From positions 124,001-188,000 of the forward strand of contig NZ_AULG01000013.1 in NCBI RefSeq assembly GCF_000425165.1: a stretch of 64,000 nucleotides of DNA, read 5' to 3'. This document shows positions 1-9,310 of the stretch, piece after piece. Position 1 is the first letter of the stretch; the number at the start of each line of letters is the position of its first letter. Both the position numbers and the translations under genes were made by a program. The notes under the pieces are model-generated. The model saw only the letters and a program-made list of their open reading frames with translations, did not search any database and was not told the DNA's origin. The DNA comes from Photobacterium halotolerans DSM 18316 (lineage in GTDB: Bacteria > Pseudomonadota > Gammaproteobacteria > Enterobacterales > Vibrionaceae).

Positions 1-1728
1 CACCTGAACCGGATCTGGGCGCGAACCCTGCTCGAAGAATTGTCACGCCTGGGGGTGACAGAGCTCTGCCTTGCCCCCGGTTCACGCTCGACACCGCTGG
101 CACTGGAAGCCGACGCGCATCCGGCACTGAATCTGCATACCCATTTTGATGAGCGCGGACTGGGCTTTCTTGCGCTCGGTATGGCCAAAGCCAGCGGCCA
201 GCCTGTGGCGGTTATCGTGACCTCCGGCACCGCGGTGGCCAATCTGATACCGGCTGTGGTTGAAGCGGGACTGACCGGTGAAAAGCTGGTGTTGCTGACC
301 GCCGACCGGCCTGTCGAACTGATCGGCTGCGGCGCCAATCAGGCGATCTGCCAGCCGGGAATCTTCTCTTCTCACGTGACCGCCAGCCTGGATCTGCCCA
401 GCCCTTCTGTGACTGTCCCGTTAAGCTGGCTGCTGACATCGGTAGATGAGCTGCTGTTTCGCCAGCGTCAGCAGGGTGGTGCGGTGCACATAAACTGCCC
501 GTTTCCGGAGCCTCTGTATTCGCCAGACCCGCCGGATGAATCGGGCTATTACACAGGGTTGCTTGCTCACTGGCGAAGCGCGGAGCAGCCTTTTACCTGT
601 GTGTCTGTTCAGCCTGCACGGGTCACTGTGCCTGATGATATTCAGGCGCTGCGCAGCAAAAAGACGGTCATTATCGCCGGTGACATGTCTGTTTCAGACG
701 CGCAGGCGGTGGCCGCACTGGCGGCAGCGCTGGCATGTCCGCTGTTGTGCGATCCGCAATCGGGGATTGGCAGTGACTGGGCGCACTACGATCTCTGGCT
801 GCAGGTTGACGAGCTGGCCGCGCCGCTGAATGAGTGCAATCTGATCCTCCAGTTTGGCTCACGCCTGATTTCCAAGCGCCTGACCCAGTGGATTGCCCGG
901 CAGGTCGGTGAAAGGCAGGGCGAATACTGGTATGTGTCGGCCGACAGGGCACGTCACAATCCGGACCACCTGCCGCAATGCCATTTTGTCGCGGGTATTG
1001 CCGACTGGGCAGACAAGGCCCTGACAGCGTTAGCAAAAACCGCCGCTGATGATCCGCTGCCCGGACAGACACATCAGCAGCAGTGGCGACAGGCACTCCG
1101 GCACACGGCGCAGCAGGTCCATGCCAGGGTCGGCAGCTATTTAGCGGCCAGTGGCGCAATGTCGGAGCTGGCACTGGCGATGGATCTGAGCCACAGGGGT
1201 CAGCAGGCGAGTCTCTTTCTGGGTAACAGCCTGATTGCCAGACTGGTTGACATGTTTACTCTGTTTGACGGGCGTGCTGTTTACACCAACCGGGGCGCTT
1301 CGGGCATTGACGGGCTGGTCGCCACTGCGGCAGGGGTGCAGCGTGCCAGCGGCAGTCCTTTGATTTTGCTGCTGGGCGATACCTCGCTGCTGCATGATCT
1401 GAATTCGCTGGCGTTATTGACCCGCAGCAAAACACCTGTGGTTATCGTCGTCACGAACAACGACGGCGGTGCCATTTTTGACCTGCTGCCTGTCCCGCCG
1501 GACAGTAAACAGCATCTGTACCAGATGCCGCACGGTTATCAGTTTGAGCACGCTGCCCGTCAGTTTGGACTGGCGTATTACAAAACCGCGACACTGTCTG
1601 CTTATCAATCGGTTGTGAATGAGCATTTGCTTGCCGGGACAGGCGCGCTGCTGGTGGAGATCCCGACGACGCCGGGAGAAGCCGGCGAGCAGCTCAGCCA
1701 GTTCATCAGAGATCTGCATGCTCTGTAG
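1..1728 (+). CDS. menD: MenD, SEPHCHC synthase (5' end outside window)
   Basis: This is the thiamine-diphosphate enzyme that joins 2-oxoglutarate and isochorismate early in menaquinone synthesis. The reading frame is already open at base 1, so the true start lies upstream; about 575 residues are visible against roughly 556 in E. coli. Recognisable parts are the N-terminal APGSRSTPL motif, HFDERGLG (with the glutamate that activates the cofactor), VTSGTAVANL and LLTADRP. The C-terminal half has the ThDP/Mg motif GDTSLLHDLNSL followed by NNDGGAIF. The gene overlaps menH by 11 bases, so it heads a translationally coupled men operon; menF would be expected just upstream. Confidence 0.97.
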   Translation, partial: HLNRIWARTLLEELSRLGVTELCLAPGSRSTPLALEADAHPALNLHTHFDERGLGFLALGMAKASGQPVAVIVTSGTAVANLIPAVVEAGLTGEKLVLLTADRPVELIGCGANQAICQPGIFSSHVTASLDLPSPSVTVPLSWLLTSVDELLFRQRQQGGAVHINCPFPEPLYSPDPPDESGYYTGLLAHWRSAEQPFTCVSVQPARVTVPDDIQALRSKKTVIIAGDMSVSDAQAVAALAAALACPLLCDPQSGIGSDWAHYDLWLQVDELAAPLNECNLILQFGSRLISKRLTQWIARQVGERQGEYWYVSADRARHNPDHLPQCHFVAGIADWADKALTALAKTAADDPLPGQTHQQQWRQALRHTAQQVHARVGSYLAASGAMSELALAMDLSHRGQQASLFLGNSLIARLVDMFTLFDGRAVYTNRGASGIDGLVATAAGVQRASGSPLILLLGDTSLLHDLNSLALLTRSKTPVVIVVTNNDGGAIFDLLPVPPDSKQHLYQMPHGYQFEHAARQFGLAYYKTATLSAYQSVVNEHLLAGTGALLVEIPTTPGEAGEQLSQFIRDLHAL

Positions 1729-2512
1729 CCAGTTTCTTACCCGGAGCGATCAGCCTGAACAGCCGGTGATGGTGTTTCTCCATGGCCTGCTGGGCAGCGG
1801 AGCAGACTGGCTTGATTGTGCTCAGTGGCTGCAAGCCTATTCCTGTATCGGGCTGGATTTGCCCGGTCATGGCGGCAGCCGCGCTGTTGCCTGTCACTCT
1901 CTGGATGAGGCGGCGGGACAGGTTCGCGATAGCCTGACCAAGCTTCAGCTGGCTGACCGGCCCCTGGTGCTGACGGGCTACTCACTGGGTGCCCGTATCG
2001 CCATGCACGGCGTGGCCAACGGCCTGTTTGCGCCGCTGAATATCCGGCTGCTGGCGGTGGAAGGCGGTCACTTTGGCCTGACTTCCACACAGGAACAAGT
2101 TGTACGGTGGCGACAGGACTGCCGCTGGGCCCGCCGGTTTCGCCGTGAGCCTGTCGATGCGGTGTTGGCCGACTGGTACCAGCAACCTGTCTTTTCTTCG
2201 CTGAATCATGCGCAAAAACAAAGTTTGGTCCACTGCCGCAGTGATAACCTCGGATCCGGTGTTGCCGCCCTGCTGCTCGCGACGTCATTAGCCCGGCAAG
2301 CGTATCTGTTGGATACGCTCAAGTCGCAGCCCGTACCGATGCATTACTTTTACGGCGGGCATGACAGCAAATTTTCGCGAATGACCAATGGCAGCCGGGT
2401 GCCGGCAAGCTGTATCGCCCATGCCGGGCACAACGCCCACAAAGAACAACCGCAGGCTTTTGCGATGGCGCTCAGGCGTCAGCTGAACCAGCACCTTGAA
2501 ATGACACAGTGA
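1718..2512 (+). CDS. menH: MenH, SHCHC synthase (alpha/beta hydrolase)
   Basis: MenH eliminates pyruvate from SEPHCHC to give SHCHC. The protein has 264 residues against 252 in E. coli. The oxyanion-side FLHGLLGSG motif is near residue 20, the nucleophile elbow GYSLG has Ser89, the acid lies in GGHDSKF, and the catalytic histidine is in HAGHNAH near 238. DLPGHGGS and ADWYQQPVF are also family signatures. The ATG at 1718 was chosen because it begins family-like sequence and overlaps the end of menD by 11 bases; the open frame runs further upstream, but only inside menD in another frame. Confidence 0.95.
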   Translation: MLCSQFLTRSDQPEQPVMVFLHGLLGSGADWLDCAQWLQAYSCIGLDLPGHGGSRAVACHSLDEAAGQVRDSLTKLQLADRPLVLTGYSLGARIAMHGVANGLFAPLNIRLLAVEGGHFGLTSTQEQVVRWRQDCRWARRFRREPVDAVLADWYQQPVFSSLNHAQKQSLVHCRSDNLGSGVAALLLATSLARQAYLLDTLKSQPVPMHYFYGGHDSKFSRMTNGSRVPASCIAHAGHNAHKEQPQAFAMALRRQLNQHLEMTQ

Positions 2513-2530
2513 TCTGAGAGTGAGGATGAG

Positions 2531-3397
2531 ATGGCAATGACCCTGGGTTTGTCTGAACAGGCACTTTATGCGCCGATCGAATGGGTAAACGGCAGCAGCG
2601 GGTATGAAGATATTCAGTACCACACATCAAGCGATGGCATTGCCAGAATCACCATTGCCCGTCCGCAGGTGCACAATGCTTTTCGTCCGCAGACCGTCAA
2701 CGAAATGATCCATGCGCTGTCACAAGCCCGCTACGATGAGTCCGTCGGCGTGATTATTCTCACCGGGCTGGGCGAGGATGCCTTCTGCTCCGGCGGCGAT
2801 CAGAAAGTTCGCGGTGACTATGGCGGTTACCGGGACGACGCCGGCACCCATCATTTGAATGTGCTGGATTTTCAGCGCCAGATCCGCACCTGTCCGAAAC
2901 CTGTGATTGCCTCGGTGGCCGGCTGGGCGGTGGGCGGCGGCCATGTGCTGCACATGATGTGCGATCTGACCATAGCGGCAGAGAACGCCCGCTTTGGTCA
3001 GACCGGCCCGAAAGTCGGGTCTTTTGACGGCGGCTGGGGCGCCGCTTATATGGCACGGATTGTCGGTCAGAAAAAGGCCCGCGAAATCTGGTTTCTGTGT
3101 CGTTTTTACGATGCGCAGGAAGCGCTGGCGATGGGGCTGGTCAATACCGTTGTGCCGCTGGTTGAGCTGGAAAGAGAGACGGTGCGCTGGTGTCGTGAAG
3201 TGCTGCAGCACAGCCCGATGGCGCTGCGTTGCCTCAAAGCCGCACTGAATGCCGACTGCGACGGACAGGCCGGACTGCAGGAACTGGCGGGCAATGCCAC
3301 CATGCTGTTTTATATGACCGAAGAAGGCCAGGAAGGCCGTAATGCGTTCAATGAAAAACGTCAGCCGGACTTCAAAAAATTTCCGCGCAATCCGTGA
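2531..3397 (+). CDS. menB: MenB, 1,4-dihydroxy-2-naphthoyl-CoA synthase
   Basis: This crotonase-fold enzyme closes the naphthoquinone ring from o-succinylbenzoyl-CoA. It has 288 residues, close to the usual 285. Visible signatures are [15 protein letters not shown] (CoA-binding and flexible loop), GWAVGGGH (oxyanion hole), [15 protein letters not shown] with the catalytic aspartate, and the C-terminal [15 protein letters not shown] tail. A GAGGATGAG ribosome site lies directly before the ATG. It follows menH after 18 bases in the operon. Confidence 0.97.
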   Translation: MAMTLGLSEQALYAPIEWVNGSSGYEDIQYHTSSDGIARITIARPQVHNAFRPQTVNEMIHALSQARYDESVGVIILTGLGEDAFCSGGDQKVRGDYGGYRDDAGTHHLNVLDFQRQIRTCPKPVIASVAGWAVGGGHVLHMMCDLTIAAENARFGQTGPKVGSFDGGWGAAYMARIVGQKKAREIWFLCRFYDAQEALAMGLVNTVVPLVELERETVRWCREVLQHSPMALRCLKAALNADCDGQAGLQELAGNATMLFYMTEEGQEGRNAFNEKRQPDFKKFPRNP

Positions 3398-3454
3398 TCT
3401 GTCATCACTGAGCGGTAAACACAGAACCGTATATAGAAACAAGGTGTGAACAGG

Positions 3455-4459
3455 ATGACGCGTTCAGCCAGTCTGTATTGCTACCGGTTGCCGATGGACA
3501 CTGGAGTGATCCTGCGGGGCAGGCGATTAACCGAGCGCACCGGCTATATCGCCGAGCTGCGGGAGGGCGCGCGCATCGGGCGCGGGGAAATCGCGCCCTT
3601 GCCGGGCTTCAGTGTGGAATGTGCCGAGCAGGCCGAACAGCAGAGCCGCATCGCGCTCAAACGCTGGGTGGCCGGGCAGGACATCATGGCCTGTGCCCGG
3701 TGGCCGTCGGTGGCATTCGGGCTGTCGATGGCGGTATTGGAACTGCAAGGCGGACTACCGATCACAGCCACATACCAGACAGTGCCCTTGCTGAGCCATG
3801 AGCCAGTGCACACCGGGACGGCAGGCGCTGTCGCAAGCCTCTGCCTGCCAGCGGATTGCCGCCTTGCCAAACTCAAACTGGGCCGTGGTTCGCCGCACCA
3901 GGATGCTGTTAATATCAGTGCCTTGCTGAAAGCGCACCCGTCGTTGATGCTGCAGCTGGACGCCAACTGTGCCTGGTCGCTGTCGCAGGCGCGTGAGTTC
4001 GCCCGCCATCTTGCGCCTGCTCATGCTTCGCGAATTGCCTTTATTGAAGAGCCTTGTCAGCGACCGGCCGACAGCCTGACTTTCAGTAAAGAAACCGGCC
4101 TCGCGCTGGCGCGGGATGAAACTTTGCAAGCTGCCGTCAGAGCGCCGGATTTCAGTCTCAATCGCTTGGCGGGTGCTCAGACGCTTATCCTGAAGCCGAC
4201 CTTGATCGGTTCGGTGCAGCGCTGTGCACAATTGATTAGGGATGCGCATGCTGCGGGCATGTCAGTGGTGATCAGTTCAGCGCTTGAGTCCAGCCTGGGG
4301 CTGACGCAGCTCGCACGCCTGTCTCACTGGTTGCTGCCAGAGAGCCTGCCCGGGCTGGATACACTTCATCTGTTCAGTGCGCAGCTTGAAATTCCCTGGC
4401 CGGGCAGTTCGCTGCCGGTTCAGTCGTTACAGGAACAGACACAGGTATGGCAGTCATGA
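3455..4459 (+). CDS. menC: MenC, o-succinylbenzoate synthase
   Basis: This enolase-superfamily enzyme dehydrates SHCHC to o-succinylbenzoate. The barrel catalytic set is visible in order: KLKLG (Lys pair), LDANCAW, FIEEPC, ARDETL and ILKPT, followed by SSALESSLGL. The ATG at 3455 aligns with the E. coli N terminus (RSA..Y....PMD.GV..R.RRL) and has AAGG 10 bases upstream. An in-frame GTG at 3446 is the alternative and would add three residues. It overlaps menE by 13 bases. Confidence 0.94.
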   Translation: MTRSASLYCYRLPMDTGVILRGRRLTERTGYIAELREGARIGRGEIAPLPGFSVECAEQAEQQSRIALKRWVAGQDIMACARWPSVAFGLSMAVLELQGGLPITATYQTVPLLSHEPVHTGTAGAVASLCLPADCRLAKLKLGRGSPHQDAVNISALLKAHPSLMLQLDANCAWSLSQAREFARHLAPAHASRIAFIEEPCQRPADSLTFSKETGLALARDETLQAAVRAPDFSLNRLAGAQTLILKPTLIGSVQRCAQLIRDAHAAGMSVVISSALESSLGLTQLARLSHWLLPESLPGLDTLHLFSAQLEIPWPGSSLPVQSLQEQTQVWQS

Positions 4460-5943
4460 GTCCGCACCAGCCTTGCCTCTGGCACACCTGGGCTCAGACG
4501 CGGCCTGATGACATCGCCCTGATCACGGCTGATACGGAATACACCTGGCAAGCGCTGACTGAGCAGATTCACCATCTGGCGCGCGTGCTTGCCGCTCAGG
4601 GGGTGAGCGAAGGTGCTGTGGTGACCGTGGTCAGCAACAACTCGCCGGATGTAGTGATGCTCCATCTGGCTTGTAGCCAGCTTGGTGCGATCACGGCCCT
4701 GACGATGCCGCAGCCCTGTCAGGTGTTGGAGGACAAACTGCGTGTGCTGTATGGCGAAGGGCAGCCAAGATGTTTATGGCTGAGTGAATCTGTTATCGCC
4801 GGTTTGTCTGAACAGGACAGGCTGCGCTTATTCAAAGGCTGCCAGATATTGAACCTGCAAGCGCCGGCTGCCTCCTCGGCGCCGTGTCTTGCCCGCGATG
4901 CAGGACGACAAGACGCAGAACAACGCGACACAGAACAACGCGACACAGAAAAAATAGCCTCGATTGTTTTTACCTCAGGCTCGTCCGGCGTGCCCAAAGC
5001 GGTCGCCCACACCCAGGCTCAGCATCTGGCCTCGGCCCGTGGTCTGCTGGCAGTGTTTCCGTTTCAGCAGCACGATTGCTGGCTGCTCAGTCTGCCCATG
5101 TATCACGTTTCCGGTCTGTCGATTCTGTACCGCTGGCTCAGTGCCGGTGCCTGCCTGAAAATCGGCAGCGGTCAGCTGGAACAGGACATTCGGGGGGCGA
5201 CCCATGCGTCGCTGGTGGCCACGCAGCTCAAGCGGCTGCTGGATCATCATCAGCCGCTGCAGCTCAGCCATGTGCTACTGGGCGGCAGTGACGTGCCTTT
5301 GCCACTGTGCCAGCAGGCCAGAGACAGTGGCATTGAAACCTGGCTGGGTTATGGCATGACAGAAGCGGCGTCGACGGTGACGGCCAAACCGACTGACCAC
5401 ATCGCAAGCGCCGGGCGTGTGCTGCCAAACCGTCAGGTTCAGTTGAGAAACCACCGGATTTATATCGCAGGTGATATATTAGCGAGCGGTTACTATCATC
5501 AGGGCCAGCTTATCCCGCTGGTGGATGAACAGGGCTGGTTTGATAGCAAAGATGTCGGCCAGTGGATCGACGGTGAACTTCGCATCACAGGTCGTGCCGA
5601 TAACCAGTTTATTTCCGGCGGCGAGAACATCCACTGCGAAGAAATTGAAGCCGTGCTGAACCGCCATCCGGACATCAGGCAAAGTATGGTGATCCCTGTG
5701 CACAGCCCCGAATACGGCGCCCGCCCGATTGCCCTGATCGACAGCGCCAGCGACCTGTCAGCCCTGCAACTGCCCCTCTGGCTGGCAGACAAACTCACCC
5801 GCTTCAAAATCCCTGATGCGTTTCTCCCCATGCCACAACAGCCGCAAACCGGCATCAAACTATCGCGAAAGGCAATGAAAGAGTGGTTTACTGACAATCA
5901 AAATGAATACCAGCTCATAAACGCCCCTGAAAGCGCTCAGTGA
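4447..5943 (+). CDS. menE: MenE, o-succinylbenzoate-CoA ligase
   Basis: MenE is an ANL-superfamily adenylating enzyme that activates o-succinylbenzoate to its CoA thioester for MenB. The P-loop-like motif IVFTSGSSGVPKAV lies near residue 175, with LSLPMYHVSGLS, GYGMTEAAS, the hinge GELRITGRADNQFISGGENI and the late lysine in TGIKLSRKAMKEW. At 498 residues it is a little longer than the E. coli protein. Part of the excess is a charged stretch before the P-loop coded by 15-base tandem repeats (4912-4950, peptide DAEQRDTEQRDTE). The overlap with menC suggests coupling. Confidence 0.95.
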   Translation: MAVMSPHQPCLWHTWAQTRPDDIALITADTEYTWQALTEQIHHLARVLAAQGVSEGAVVTVVSNNSPDVVMLHLACSQLGAITALTMPQPCQVLEDKLRVLYGEGQPRCLWLSESVIAGLSEQDRLRLFKGCQILNLQAPAASSAPCLARDAGRQDAEQRDTEQRDTEKIASIVFTSGSSGVPKAVAHTQAQHLASARGLLAVFPFQQHDCWLLSLPMYHVSGLSILYRWLSAGACLKIGSGQLEQDIRGATHASLVATQLKRLLDHHQPLQLSHVLLGGSDVPLPLCQQARDSGIETWLGYGMTEAASTVTAKPTDHIASAGRVLPNRQVQLRNHRIYIAGDILASGYYHQGQLIPLVDEQGWFDSKDVGQWIDGELRITGRADNQFISGGENIHCEEIEAVLNRHPDIRQSMVIPVHSPEYGARPIALIDSASDLSALQLPLWLADKLTRFKIPDAFLPMPQQPQTGIKLSRKAMKEWFTDNQNEYQLINAPESAQ

Positions 5944-5960
5944 CCGCAGTCGCTTTTTCA
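5929..5960 (+). terminator. Possible weak terminator of the men operon
   Basis: AAAGCG at 5930-5935 can pair with CGCTTT at 5951-5956, followed by TTTC. It straddles the menE stop codon. The stem is only six pairs with a 15-base loop, so this is tentative. Confidence 0.3.
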
Positions 5961-6103
5961 CCAGCATCTGCGACGCTGAACTTCAGGGTAGTTCATAAAG
6001 TGCGACAAAAGCTCAGAATATCAATTGGGTCGCATAAGGTGTTTGAGTAAGATACTGGATCGTGTAATGAAATGTTATGTACTTTCAGGGAAATAATAAG
6101 CTT

Positions 6104-6700
6104 ATGGATGAAAATGCTGAGATCTGGCGCCAGTACTACAAAAAGGCATTGTCTCGCCCTCATTCAAAGCGGACGGAATTTGCGGCTAGTTTAAATGCAT
6201 CAAACCTCAAAATAGCTACCGACTGTGGTTGTGGAACCGGATGTGATATCCAATATCTAGAGCAGCAAGGTTATCAGGTACATGGCTTCGATATTAATCC
6301 TGATTCTGTAGCGATATGCAGAGATCGATTTGGAGCTAAATCGCTGGTGGAAATTTCAGAGTCTTCATTTGAGTCTTTTGACTATCCTAAGGTTGGCCTA
6401 GTCATCGCTAACTCTAGTTTATTCTTTGCTGATCCGAACATCTTTGAGGCAACTTGGGGCAATATCAAATCGTCGATTGAAATTGGTGGTGTCTTTGCCG
6501 GTGACTTTATGGGGACAAAAGACAGTTGGGCTAAAAATCACCGTAGCCCAACAACACCTTTATCTGAGTCAGAGGTTAAGGCTTTGTTCTCGGATTTTGA
6601 AGTAGTCAGGTACTTCGAACGTGACGAAACGGCAAAGACTTCGTTGGGTAAAATGAAGCACTGGCATTCATATTCAGTGGTCGCTATAAAACGTACATAG
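6104..6700 (+). CDS. Class I SAM-dependent methyltransferase
   Basis: A small methyltransferase of about 198 residues with the SAM-binding motif I in TDCGCGTGCDIQYL, motif II acid in VHGFDINPDS, and a motif IV region VGLVIANSSLFF. The fold resembles TehB/UbiE-type small-molecule methyltransferases; the substrate cannot be told. The ATG at 6104 is favoured (AGGGA 12 bases upstream); an in-frame ATG at 6077 would add nine residues. Base composition is clearly more AT-rich than the men genes. It is the first member of a same-strand series of unrelated single genes divided by IS110-related repeats, suggesting horizontal acquisition. Confidence 0.8.
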   Translation: MDENAEIWRQYYKKALSRPHSKRTEFAASLNASNLKIATDCGCGTGCDIQYLEQQGYQVHGFDINPDSVAICRDRFGAKSLVEISESSFESFDYPKVGLVIANSSLFFADPNIFEATWGNIKSSIEIGGVFAGDFMGTKDSWAKNHRSPTTPLSESEVKALFSDFEVVRYFERDETAKTSLGKMKHWHSYSVVAIKRT

Positions 6701-6708
6701 TAATTACG

Positions 6709-6955
6709 GACAAGCCCAAAATGGTCTTATTAAGGAATAGCTTGGTTGAGCGCAAGGAGCGCCTACAACCGCCCGGGCAACATCAGCGCAAACCACTCCC
6801 GTTAAAATTGTAGTTGCAAAAACGAGGCGGACCATACATTGAGCCGACAAAAAGTGTCTGGCGCGCGTCACACCATGGCGAGAGAAGCACAGAACTCAAG
6901 CACGACATACAGACAGCCCCCGCTTCTCCGACTACTGACTGTCGTAAAATGGTTC
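6709..6955. repeat. Decayed repeat, copy 1 (segments A-E)
   Basis: This stretch shares ordered blocks with 9889-10262: GGACAAGCCC near the start, GTTGAGCGC, GCGCCTACAACCG, then CAAA(A)AGTGTCTGGCGCGC, a GCACGACATAC-like block and an ACTGTC..TAAAATG block. It lies immediately after the methyltransferase stop and runs into the IS110 fragment on its right. Identity is imperfect, so these are old copies. An open frame across it on the minus strand is explained by the repeat plus the transposase start and is not a separate gene. Confidence 0.7.
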
Positions 6956-7043
6956 TGTGTATCAATACCTTGCCTTGGTGATCCTCACCGTGGATACTGA
7001 AACTGTGTTTGGCTAAATCAATGCCATAGACAGATTTTGACAT
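6930..7043 (-). pseudogene. IS110-family transposase remnant 1 (N terminus only)
   Basis: Starting at an ATG at 7043 on the minus strand, the frame codes for MSKSVYGIDLAKHSFSI, then HGEDHQGKVLIHRTI. That is the typical start of an IS110-family DEDD transposase, with the first catalytic aspartate in GIDLAK. Similarity stops after about 35 residues and continues into non-family sequence (copy 1 of the repeat), so the rest of the about 320-340-residue transposase is missing. The upstream non-coding end (7044-about 7104, ending near TGGCAAAGCCTGATG) is also shared with the second copy. In IS110 elements this region is next to the bridge-RNA locus. Confidence 0.75.
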
Positions 7044-7141
7044 GGTGGCCTTCGGCGATGTCGTAATCAGGCATACCCAGTGTGGCAAAGCCTGATGCGA
7101 GAGGAGTCCACGCCATTCGTGATGTGCAAGGAGAAATACTG

Positions 7142-7684
7142 ATGAGCCTTAAAGAACACTTTACATTGCTGGCCGCCTACAATCAGAGCATGAACACTAA
7201 GGTCTACGAGGCTGCGAGTCGCTTAGATACGAAAGAGTTGACCAAGGATCGTGGCGCATTTTTTGGTTCCATTTTCGGTACTTTGAATCACATTCTTGTG
7301 GGCGATATTATTTGGCTCAAGCGATTTTCCTCGCATCCGTCTTGCAAGTCCTCTTTACGTGAGGTGGTCAATCTTCCCAACCCGAGTAGTTTGGATCAGA
7401 TACTTTTTGAAGATTTTACTGCTTTATCCGAACAAAGGGCTTGGTTGGATTGTCAGATTATCTGTTGGATAGATGAACTCACTGAAACAGATTTAGATCG
7501 CTTAATTAGTTATCACAACAGCAAAGGCGTTCCTGCCAACAAACGGTTTTCAAGTCTGGTTCTTCACTTCTTTAATCACCAAACCCACCATCGGGGGCAA
7601 GTCTCTGCTTTGCTTTCTCAGGCCGGTGAAGACATTGGGGTTACAGATCTCTTGGCGTTGATTCCTGAGGAAACTCGTGTTTAA
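7142..7684 (+). CDS. DinB/YfiT-like putative metalloenzyme
   Basis: A protein of about 180 residues of the DinB four-helix-bundle family. Visible features are LNHILVGDIIWLKRF near residue 50 (first metal-ligand histidine) and FFNHQTHHRGQVSALL near 150 (the NHQTHHRGQ signature with the other ligands). Family members are metal-dependent thiol transferases or of unknown role; the substrate is not predictable. The ATG at 7142 has a good AAGGAG at 7128-7133. The open frame extends upstream to 7082 only through repeat sequence. The gene sits between two IS110 remnants. Confidence 0.85.
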   Translation: MSLKEHFTLLAAYNQSMNTKVYEAASRLDTKELTKDRGAFFGSIFGTLNHILVGDIIWLKRFSSHPSCKSSLREVVNLPNPSSLDQILFEDFTALSEQRAWLDCQIICWIDELTETDLDRLISYHNSKGVPANKRFSSLVLHFFNHQTHHRGQVSALLSQAGEDIGVTDLLALIPEETRV

Positions 7685-7779
7685 GCGGTTGCTGTTGGCG
7701 TAAGGATAATCACTTTATAAGCGAAATTGATGACGTTGTTTTTTCGTCAAGTGTCTCTCAAAGAGCTTTATGATGCGAG

Positions 7780-8005
7780 AGACAACTAGTTTCCATCCGG
7801 ACGACAACGTTGGCATATCTGTAAAAAGATCGACGGCTGTTGAGCGTGCAATTGTTTTATAAATCAACAGCTTGTCTTGGTGAGCCTCACCGTGGATACT
7901 GAAACTGTGTGGCTGAATCAATGCCATGGACAGATATTGGACAAGGTGGCCTCCAGTGATTTTGTGTTTAAACTTTCCAAGTCTGGCAAAGCCTGATGAG
8001 GGGGC
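7780..8005 (-). pseudogene. IS110-family transposase remnant 2 (frameshifted)
   Basis: The minus strand codes for HSFSIHGEAHQDKLLIYKTI then ARSTAVDLFTDMP, which is homologous to remnant 1 and extends it by about 20 residues. Relative to remnant 1 there is a one-base insertion and a two-base loss before HSFSI, so the GIDLAK start is broken, and family sequence ends soon after DMP. The flank TGGCAAAGCCTGATG (about 7984-7998) matches the flank of remnant 1. No full-length element or terminal repeats are present. Confidence 0.7.
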
Positions 8006-8208
8006 AGGGCGCGAGCATACTTCGTTCAATTCTTGTTCAAGTAGTGAACGAGCTTAAAATCTAGGCCAATTTTTACGAAAATTGCCGAGAAGATGAAAAT
8101 TTTGAGTTCAACAAATATACGAAGCGTTCATTATCTGAGCCAATAAGTTAGTATGCTCTCACCCTGGATGAGGGGGAGCTCATGTTATTAGTTAAGAGGC
8201 AAAAATAG

Positions 8209-9237
8209 GTGCAACAATCGCAGATTATGGAAGATGAAGTTAAATCAGCAGTGAAGGCATTTGCCAGAATAATAAATTCTGGTAGCAAGGTAGTAGTATC
8301 CGACATGTCTGCGTTAATAGATGTGACATCTGACTTGCCCCTTTCAAGTTTTGACTACTGGGAGCGATTGATTCGCTCTGAATTCTCTTTGGCTTTAAGA
8401 GAGACTACTCCGCCCAAATGGAAGATATGGTCAAAACCTAAAGAACGACTAACTTGGCTGGACCTAGTCAGTTGGGATGGGCACAAACGCGAGAAAACTC
8501 TACGAACTTTGTCCGGCGCAGCACCGAATACATTTTTCTTTTCACTTGCTGTTCGAAGACTTAATGATTGGGTGCCTCAAGTTCGTATAGCTGCAAGAGA
8601 AAAGCTACCTGAAATAGCAAGAGCAACAGATCCAGAACATGTAGTAGAAGCACTGTGCATAGCGCTCGCTAACTGGACTTCGTGGGGTAGAATCGAGGAT
8701 GCAGATAAAAAGGTTCTTTTCCAAATGCTATGTGAAGAATCGATAGCAGAGGCTATTAGATCAAAATTAATTTCGTCGCCATCTGGCCCGATGCCATCTC
8801 TTTTTTCTCAACTTGGCCGCACGTCAGTTCTTGATAGATATATTGAAGAAATCGCTACTCTTGCAATCCAACCTGCGGTTCGAGCTAAGGCATACCGAAG
8901 TTTATTTGAAGGCAGAATTGCATGGATTGAAGGCCGTAAATGGGAATGGACTGATATACGTTATTGCGCAAGAAAGCTAAAACCTGTTGTTGCTGAGCGA
9001 CAAATAAAAGTACAAACACCTTTGCTCGACTTATTGCACAATTCTGCGGAGGATCGTTCGTCTATTGTCCGGCGTGTTTCAGCTGAAATTCTGATTCGTG
9101 AATTACTAAATTTAGGTAATAGTGCTAAGACGCTTGCAGATAAGTTTGCATCAGATAAGTCATTTCCCGTAGCCGAAAGGGGGCTGTTTGCCAAGAAAAA
9201 ATTAGGTGAGTTGGAACTTGCCAATGCAGCTGAGTAA
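8209..9237 (+). CDS. Hypothetical HEAT-repeat-like protein
   Basis: A soluble protein of 342 residues with no signal peptide or membrane segment. It is rich in paired amphipathic helices. WVPQVRIAAREKLPEIAR (about residues 124-141) and SSIVRRVSAEILIRELL near 285 look like HEAT repeats, so it probably forms an alpha-solenoid for protein binding. No catalytic motif is evident. The GTG at 8209 has AGAGG nine bases upstream; the first in-frame ATG is at 8227. Composition is AT-rich like its neighbours. It ends about 70 bases before the GNAT gene. Function unknown. Confidence 0.7.
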   Translation: MQQSQIMEDEVKSAVKAFARIINSGSKVVVSDMSALIDVTSDLPLSSFDYWERLIRSEFSLALRETTPPKWKIWSKPKERLTWLDLVSWDGHKREKTLRTLSGAAPNTFFFSLAVRRLNDWVPQVRIAAREKLPEIARATDPEHVVEALCIALANWTSWGRIEDADKKVLFQMLCEESIAEAIRSKLISSPSGPMPSLFSQLGRTSVLDRYIEEIATLAIQPAVRAKAYRSLFEGRIAWIEGRKWEWTDIRYCARKLKPVVAERQIKVQTPLLDLLHNSAEDRSSIVRRVSAEILIRELLNLGNSAKTLADKFASDKSFPVAERGLFAKKKLGELELANAAE

Positions 9238-9310
9238 ACAACTGCAGCGGATCAAACTTCGCGGTTGCGGTTCCTCATCCGTTATAAGCATGTTCAAAAT
9301 AGGATCTCGG

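Noticed and set aside
6783..7088. 101-codon minus-strand frame as a complete small protein
   Set aside because: Only its first part is real: an IS110 transposase start. The remainder is repeat sequence, so it is called a pseudogene fragment.
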